38,992 nucleotides of DNA, from assembly GCA_937125035.1 (NCBI GenBank), contig CAKZLG010000168.1, positions 1 through 38,992 on the forward strand. Reading direction: 5' to 3'. Positions 34,305-38,992 of the stretch are shown here, piece after piece; positions within the stretch are counted from its first letter, which is position 1, and each line of letters opens with the position of its first letter. Made by a program: the position numbers and the translations under genes. This stretch comes from an uncultured Maribacter sp. (lineage in GTDB: Bacteria > Bacteroidota > Bacteroidia > Flavobacteriales > Flavobacteriaceae). Under the pieces are notes generated by a model that ran no database searches, was not told where the DNA came from, and saw only the letters and a program-made list of their open reading frames with translations.

Positions 34305-35564
34305 TCAGAAATTTAACATGGCTTGGTGGTTGTTCAAGGTGCCCAGTACTTTCCCCTTTAGTCCACTGCCCAAGTATAAGCTGTTCTCGTTGGCACTGTG
34401 CACATGCTCGGCACCAAAATCATATTCGGAGTGTGGATCGAACAAGGTGAGACATGCCGGTTGCCCTTCTTGCAGGACCGGGGTGGGAAGGCCAAAGAGG
34501 TCCCTTCCTTTGGTGAGCAGGGCAATGGCTTCTTCCATGCCCATGAGGGCATTCAAGGCGCCAAAGGCACTTTCAAGTCCTATGGTACCATATTCAGCAT
34601 GGTCAAACTCCACTTGCTTCAATTCTATGTTCAAGGGGGTATGGTCTGTGGTCACCACGTCAATGGTGCCATTGGCCAACCCTTTCCTTAAGGCCTTCCT
34701 ATCCTTTTCATTGCGCAAGGGGGGCATGACCTTAAAATGGGTGTCGAAATTTTGTAGGGCACTGTCCGTGGACCAAAGGTGGTGCAGGGCCACACTACAG
34801 GTTACGTGCAGTCCTTTCTTTTTGGCACTGGCAATGAGCTTTACCGAGTTTTCCGTGGATACGGTGGGGATGTGCAAGCGCCCTCCGGTATATTCCAGCA
34901 CAAATAGATCCCGAGCCACCATGATCTCTTCGGCCAGGGCAGGTATGCCCTTAAGCCCCAAAAGGATGCTGGTCTCTCCTTCGTTCACCACCCCTTTTCC
35001 TGCAATATCCACATCCATGGGAAAAGAAAAAACGAGGCCTTCAAAACCTTGGGCATACTGCAGTGCGATTTTTAGGAGATTGGCATTGGCAATGGGTGTT
35101 TTATAATCGTAGAACCCAATGGCCCCTGCGTTCTTCATATCATAGAGCTCTGCCAGGGCGCCGCCGTTGCCCCCCACCGTCAAATTGGCCAAGGGATACA
35201 GGTTGGTAAGGTGGTGCCGGGCGGCATTTTTTAGAAAAATAATGTCTGAGCTGCTGTCTGGCCGCGGGTGGCTGGTAGGGTTCAAAAAAACATCGGTAAA
35301 TCCACTTTTGGCCGCCGTTCGTAGCCCATTTTCAATGGTTTCGCGCTCCTCATAACCGGGTTCTCCAATGCAGATGCCCGTATCCATCCATCCCAGGGAA
35401 ACATGCAGGTTCTTGTGGTCCACCACTTGGGCCCCTTCCGGGGTGGGGATATGTGTTGCTATTTGGGTGATGTTGCCCTCCCGTACCCAAATATCGCGCT
35501 TTTTCAAGTGAAGGTCCTTGCTCTGGGCATTTACGATCGTAGCGGATTTTAGGAGTATGTTCAT
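34305..35564 (-). CDS. dihydroorotase homologue without metal-binding residues (probable pseudoenzyme)
   Basis: 419 aa from ATG 35564; a TTG 9 codons earlier overlaps the BatA stop and is less likely. The overall type I dihydroorotase layout is clear: GEPGYEERETIENGLRTAAKSGFT, the VTCSVALHHL strand and the TTDHTP loop with Asp307. However, the zinc-binding DxHxH start is replaced by D-T-G-I-C (Gly63 and Cys65), and the HVST histidine is Thr234. Without these ligands the pyrimidine-ring closure should fail. Inactive dihydroorotase-like proteins can act as structural partners of aspartate transcarbamoylase; this is a possible role. It is encoded between BatA-like and Tic20-like genes. Confidence 0.83.
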   Translation of the reverse strand: MNILLKSATIVNAQSKDLHLKKRDIWVREGNITQIATHIPTPEGAQVVDHKNLHVSLGWMDTGICIGEPGYEERETIENGLRTAAKSGFTDVFLNPTSHPRPDSSSDIIFLKNAARHHLTNLYPLANLTVGGNGGALAELYDMKNAGAIGFYDYKTPIANANLLKIALQYAQGFEGLVFSFPMDVDIAGKGVVNEGETSILLGLKGIPALAEEIMVARDLFVLEYTGGRLHIPTVSTENSVKLIASAKKKGLHVTCSVALHHLWSTDSALQNFDTHFKVMPPLRNEKDRKALRKGLANGTIDVVTTDHTPLNIELKQVEFDHAEYGTIGLESAFGALNALMGMEEAIALLTKGRDLFGLPTPVLQEGQPACLTLFDPHSEYDFGAEHVHSANENSLYLGSGLKGKVLGTLNNHQAMLNF

Positions 35565-35587
35565 GTTCTTAGCGGTTGTGCAATGGG

Positions 35588-37516
35588 TCAATGATCTAAA
35601 AATCTATGAAGTGCCGTTTCCAGCAGGACAAAAACCAAGGCTAAAATAACAAACCATTTCCAAAACTCGTTTATGGTGTTGTTTTTTTGGACTTCCTCAA
35701 AAAAGCCAGTAAGGTTGTTATGTTGTTGGGCTTTCGTATATGGGGATAGGTCCGTATAATTGGGATTACTCTCCTTACGGTCATAATTGAAGCTGATCGC
35801 CCTCAAGGGCTCACCTCTATTGTCTATGGTATAGATGCCGTCCTTTTCCGGTAGTTCCCCAAAGAGCAACCTCACTTTTTTGGGCAATACCTCTTGCTGC
35901 GGAATAAAGCCTTCCCCACTTTTGGTGACCTTTAATATATCATCTTGAGACAGGCTAATGGGTACTTCCACCATAAATGGGCTGCCCAGGGTGGCATACA
36001 AAGGGGGCAGGTCCAAACTCAGTTTGCCCATATTATAGAACGTGGGAACGATAAGGGGCGAGTTTTTGAAATTGGTATTGTCCATGGAAAGCGCCGTCGT
36101 AAATACATAAAGCTGGTCATTGCCCAGTAAAAAAGGCGTTTGGTTCTGAAGTCCCAAGGCCACGGGCAGTTGGGACCGCACCTTAAAATAGGCCTTTACC
36201 GTGGGATATTGAAAATTGACCACATTACCCTCAAACACATTCTTGAACAGCGGATGGGCCGTGTTGACCGTGCTTATGGGCACCTCTTGTTTCACCAGGC
36301 TATCCCATTGGGTGTTGGCCATAGGGGCAAGGAAGGCATTGTAGGAGGCAACTTCCATATCCGTAGGGGGCACCACGGCCACAGCGCCGCCATTGGTCAA
36401 AAATTCCTGTAGGGCCATGGTCAGGGCCGTAGGCAATTTTTGAAGTTCGTTGAGGACCACTAGGTTCTGTTCGGGCAGGGTACTATAATTCAATTGGGAA
36501 AGCGAGGTTTGCATAAGCACAAACTCGGCTGGCGTAAAGATACGGCTCAGAAATGCACTCTCTGCCCCGTTGATGGCCAATACGCGAATGGGGTCCGTGG
36601 CATCCAGATTAAAATGGAACTGGTTGTCATATTCCAGGCCATTGTCCGTGATGACCACCCTACCATTGATGGCTCCGGTATCTGGAAGGGTAAACCGCAC
36701 CACCGCCCTTTGGTTTTGGAACTGCGCCGCTGTCTTGGCCATTAGGTCATTACCATTGTAAAGGGAAACAGGTAGATTTTCCGAGGTACCCCATGTTGAC
36801 AATTGCACCACGAGCTCCCCCTTTCCCATCGCTGTGTTTTCCAGGTAGACGCTGTCTATCGCCCTATTTAGGGATGCCTCCGCCACAAGTTGTACCAAAT
36901 GTACCTCATGGTCCACCATGGCCTCCAACGAGGGGACATCCATGTTCAGTTGCTGTTGAAAGTCAGAAATCAGGACCATGTGCCGCTGTGCGTCCTGCTG
37001 GTCACCGAACAGGGTTTGCCCTTTCAGGAGCACCTCCGTAAACGACAATTGCTTGGCTGTGTAGGGTGTCTGTAAGAGCTCATTCTTAATATCCGCTAGC
37101 TGTACGTCCCTATACGTGGCGGTATTGGTAAAAAAGCTGAATGTTTCATTTTCGGGAATGTTCTGGGCAAAGTCCTGCAGGGCCTGCTGCAAGAGGGGAC
37201 CATTGCCCGTCTTGGCCTGCATGCTGAAGGAATTGTCCAGATAAAATACATAGTGTTTTGGTTTTAGAGCGATGTCCTTCGCTGTAAAGGGCTGCGCAAA
37301 AGCAAGCACCAAAAAGGCAATGAGCCCCATACGGGCCAATAAGAGCAACCATTTTTTAAGGGTACTGCTCTTTCTTGAGGCGCTGACCACCTTTTTAAGG
37401 AGCTTAACGTTGGTAAAGGGGGTCTTTTGAAACCGGCGTAACTGAAAAAGATGGATGAATATGGGAATGAGGAGAAGTAAAAGGGCCCAAAGAATTTCCG
37501 GATGTTTAAACTGCAT
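35588..37516 (-). CDS. BatA-like double-transmembrane vWA-domain protein
   Basis: 642 aa from ATG 37516; upstream Met codons at 37567 would put 17 extra residues before the conserved start MQFKHPEILWALLLLLIPI. Two N-terminal membrane helices (6-22 and 54-75) flank an HLFQLRRFQKTPFTNVKLL linker, the BatA N-terminal domain. A von Willebrand type A domain follows with MIDAS residues DNSFS (94-98). Residues 250-600 are beta-rich and periplasmic, and a final helix anchors the C-terminus. The role is unproven; the family is linked to aerotolerance/envelope stress. The dihydroorotase homologue follows after 23 bp. Confidence 0.88.
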   Translation of the reverse strand: MQFKHPEILWALLLLLIPIFIHLFQLRRFQKTPFTNVKLLKKVVSASRKSSTLKKWLLLLARMGLIAFLVLAFAQPFTAKDIALKPKHYVFYLDNSFSMQAKTGNGPLLQQALQDFAQNIPENETFSFFTNTATYRDVQLADIKNELLQTPYTAKQLSFTEVLLKGQTLFGDQQDAQRHMVLISDFQQQLNMDVPSLEAMVDHEVHLVQLVAEASLNRAIDSVYLENTAMGKGELVVQLSTWGTSENLPVSLYNGNDLMAKTAAQFQNQRAVVRFTLPDTGAINGRVVITDNGLEYDNQFHFNLDATDPIRVLAINGAESAFLSRIFTPAEFVLMQTSLSQLNYSTLPEQNLVVLNELQKLPTALTMALQEFLTNGGAVAVVPPTDMEVASYNAFLAPMANTQWDSLVKQEVPISTVNTAHPLFKNVFEGNVVNFQYPTVKAYFKVRSQLPVALGLQNQTPFLLGNDQLYVFTTALSMDNTNFKNSPLIVPTFYNMGKLSLDLPPLYATLGSPFMVEVPISLSQDDILKVTKSGEGFIPQQEVLPKKVRLLFGELPEKDGIYTIDNRGEPLRAISFNYDRKESNPNYTDLSPYTKAQQHNNLTGFFEEVQKNNTINEFWKWFVILALVFVLLETALHRFLDH

Positions 37517-37588
37517 TCCTAAAATTGATTGCACAAAGATAGGCAAAAGCACCTGAGGCCACATCATCTAAGGACAAAATCAATAGGT

Positions 37589-37623
37589 CCCCATGGAAGG
37601 TTATGGCTCAGAACGCCATGGGG
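37589..37623 (-). terminator. hairpin after the GT2 gene, possible terminator
   Basis: A perfect 8-bp inverted repeat, CCCCATGG (37589-37596) and CCATGGGG (37616-37623), lies 5 bp after the GT2 stop with a 19-base loop. Downstream sequence on the minus strand is only mildly T-rich, so termination is less sure than structure. Confidence 0.5.
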
Positions 37624-37627
37624 TCCG

Positions 37628-38635
37628 TCAGCAGAAGAAGAAATAGTCGTGCATGGCCCGTTTGCCCCGCTTTTTAAAGTACTCCTTTATTTGCTGTTGG
37701 GCCTTTTCATTGGCCACCGTAATAAGGCTTTGGGCCTTTTGCACACCGGAAAGATGGGAAAAGGCCAACATCTCCTGACCATAGATCTTCTTCCCTATTT
37801 TCTTGGGATTATCGCACACCCAGGAAAAGGCAATCCCCTTTTTTAAAAGCGCTTTGGCAATGGACTTACCTTTATAGCCAGCGCCCCAGACCACCAAGGG
37901 GCGCGCTGGGTCGTGGTCCAATTGCAAGAAGTAGTGCAGTTTAATGTCCAAGAAATAATTTTGGGCGTAGTGCTCGCTGGTACGGGAGGTACGGGTATCA
38001 TAATCGCGCCAGAGGTGGAGCACCTCGGCGCACGGAATACAGGTGAAACCAGCGGCATAGCACCTAAAGGTAAGGTCATAATCCTCTGGGTACCTATAGG
38101 GGGCAAAGGCACCAATACGTTCCAGGTCTTGCCGGTAGAGCAACCAGCACGGGGAGGGGATCACACATTCCTTATATATTTCGGTATAATTGGTGCCCCG
38201 CTGCGTTAGGGCGTTGAGCCATGATTCATAGCGTGCATAGCCATTGCTGATGCCCCGGTGCGAGAAATATTGTACCTGCCCCACGGCCACGTGGCCCGGT
38301 CCATTTTGGTTCAGTGCCTTGACCATGGTTTCCAATTTATGGGGTTTCATAATATCATCGGAATCCATACGGGTAATGAAGCTGCCCGTGCTATGGGCAT
38401 AAGCCAATCTTAGGGCAGCAATGATGCCCTGCCCCGTATTTCTGTGCATAAGGATGCGGGAATCCCTTTCGGCAAAACTGCGCACAACGGATTCGCTTTC
38501 ATCGGTAGAATGGTCGTTGATGGCCAATACCTCCCAAGGGGTATGCGTTTGTTCCAAAATGGATTGCAGGCATTCCCGGAGGTAGGGGGCCGTATTTTTA
38601 TAGGGGATGAGGATACTCACCAAGGTTTTTTTCAT
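37628..38635 (-). CDS. GT2 glycosyltransferase with C-terminal Rossmann-like domain
   Basis: 335 aa. Residues 1-235 are a GT-A fold: VSILIPYKNTAPYLRECL at the start, donor/metal motif Asp91-Ser-Asp93-Asp94 in RMDSDDI and the acidic YPEDYDLTFR acceptor-side motif near 182. Residues 247-335 begin VVWGAGYKGKSIAKAL, with a Gly-x-Gly-x-x-Gly loop and then VCDNPKKIGKKIYG, resembling the small Rossmann domain found in nucleotide-sugar modifying proteins. No membrane helix is present. It probably transfers a sugar to a surface glycan. No polysaccharide gene is directly adjacent. Confidence 0.88.
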   Translation of the reverse strand: MKKTLVSILIPYKNTAPYLRECLQSILEQTHTPWEVLAINDHSTDESESVVRSFAERDSRILMHRNTGQGIIAALRLAYAHSTGSFITRMDSDDIMKPHKLETMVKALNQNGPGHVAVGQVQYFSHRGISNGYARYESWLNALTQRGTNYTEIYKECVIPSPCWLLYRQDLERIGAFAPYRYPEDYDLTFRCYAAGFTCIPCAEVLHLWRDYDTRTSRTSEHYAQNYFLDIKLHYFLQLDHDPARPLVVWGAGYKGKSIAKALLKKGIAFSWVCDNPKKIGKKIYGQEMLAFSHLSGVQKAQSLITVANEKAQQQIKEYFKKRGKRAMHDYFFFC

Positions 38636-38739
38636 ACCATTGCCATGCTACTGGTGCAAAAATGGCCATTTTAAGCAGAAATACCCCATTTGGGCCTTTA
38701 ATTTATGGCAGTGGGGGTTTGAATTTAATTAATAAAAGC

Positions 38740-38771
38740 TTGTATCAAGTAAAAAAAGCTTTCTATATTTG
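38740..38771 (+). promoter_or_regulatory. promoter of the tRNA-Ser transcript (TTG-N21-TATATTTG)
   Basis: TTG at 38740-38742, 21 bp, then TATATTTG at 38764-38771 gives a full Bacteroidota-type promoter. Transcription would start near 38776, about 125 bases before the tRNA. Confidence 0.62.
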
Positions 38772-38774
38772 CAC

Positions 38775-38888
38775 CCCCCCTATGCAGCCTATGGCTGCTT
38801 CGGGGGGCTGGCCCGCCAACCTTTTCGGGCAGTGGTGGCTGCGATGGGTAGGCCCATTAAAATAGGCTAAAGGTCCAAAGGACTTTAG
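38775..38888 (+). ncRNA. highly structured leader before tRNA-Ser, candidate non-coding RNA or leader-peptide region
   Basis: Four nested or consecutive hairpins fit this stretch. CCCCCC (38775-38780)/GGGGGG (38802-38807) encloses GCAGCC/GGCTGC. GCCCG (38811-38815) pairs with CGGGC (38826-38830). ATGGG (38844-38848) pairs with CCCAT (38853-38857). CTAAAG-TCC (38867-38876) pairs with GGA-CTTTAG (38880-38888) with one bulge. AGCCTAT (38786-38792) can also pair with ATAGGCT (38862-38868), which would disrupt the first hairpin. A 27-codon ORF (38782-38865) with four Trp codons lies within. I do not match it to a known RNA family. Confidence 0.35.
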
Positions 38889-38900
38889 AGACATACGACT

Positions 38901-38985
38901 GGAGGAATGGCAGAGTGGTCGAATGCGGCAGTCTTGAAAACTGTTGAGGGTCACACCTCCGGGGGTTCGAATCCCTCTTCCTCCG
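38901..38985 (+). tRNA. tRNA-Ser (anticodon UGA)
   Basis: An 85-base class II tRNA. The acceptor GGAGGAA (38901-38907) pairs with TTCCTCC (38978-38984), with discriminator G38985. The anticodon loop CTTGAAA carries TGA. A variable arm GAGG/CCTC is typical of serine tRNAs. The T arm GGGGG/CCCTC encloses TTCGAAT. The CCA end is not encoded. It decodes UCN-type serine codons, mainly UCA. Confidence 0.95.
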
Positions 38986-38992
38986 CAAAAAA

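Noticed and set aside
1-38992. CRISPR arrays, insertion sequences, prophage or integrase at the tRNA-Ser gene
   Set aside because: No regularly spaced repeats, transposase or integrase motifs, or terminal inverted repeats were seen. Attachment-site duplication at the tRNA cannot be judged because the window ends 7 bases after it.

Overview
The window looks like chromosomal core from a marine-type member of the Flavobacteriaceae (Bacteroidota). Evidence: several TAnnTTTG -7 promoter elements, little use of Shine-Dalgarno sites, a TonB-type receptor start with a flavobacterial signal peptide, flavobacterial families (DUF4834, BatA-like, YfhO), a tRNA without an encoded CCA, and moderate GC. The genus cannot be fixed by eye. 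I see no insertion sequence, prophage, CRISPR array or rRNA. Every gene-free stretch is shorter than 300 bases.

Layout. 1-5562, minus strand: the start of a probable TonB-dependent receptor, a small secreted Lys-tailed protein, an ArsC-like reductase, prfB with its programmed +1 frameshift, and a three-gene set (circularly permuted ATP-grasp, alpha-E, transglutaminase-like). 5761-14619: a secreted zinc metalloprotease, threonine aldolase, a YegP-like and a YbaB-like protein on the minus strand, an S9 lipoprotein peptidase, a cysteine synthase homologue and a serine-palmitoyltransferase-like enzyme. 14677-17313: a GNAT-type protein convergent with that enzyme, an outer-membrane transporter-like protein and DUF4834. 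17347-22510: a coupled surface-polysaccharide set (YfhO, GT4, flippase). 22707-26945, minus strand: a very basic secreted repeat protein and uvrA.

27177-29068 holds the most unusual structure: two tandem copies of a module made of a 193-aa ECF-like sigma factor and a 47-aa microprotein. Both copies have exactly the same dimensions (582 bp, 72-bp gap, 144 bp) and each ends in a strong intrinsic terminator. After it come an endonuclease III with no cysteines, a peroxiredoxin (bcp), a conserved 485-aa protein of unknown function, a PhnP-like metallo-hydrolase with a small membrane-anchored partner, an esterase, a Tic20-like membrane protein, a dihydroorotase homologue lacking its metal ligands, a BatA-like vWA protein, a GT2 glycosyltransferase with an extra C-terminal Rossmann-like region, and tRNA-Ser(UGA) behind a strongly structured leader.

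How the genes work together. Same-strand gaps of 1-30 bp mark the probable operons: ATP-grasp/alpha-E/transglutaminase; YfhO/GT4/flippase; PhnP-like/164-aa protein; BatA/pseudo-dihydroorotase/Tic20-like/esterase. The serine-palmitoyltransferase-like enzyme and the convergent GNAT protein may belong to one sphingolipid pathway (inference). No alignment or database search was possible; family names come from recognised motifs.
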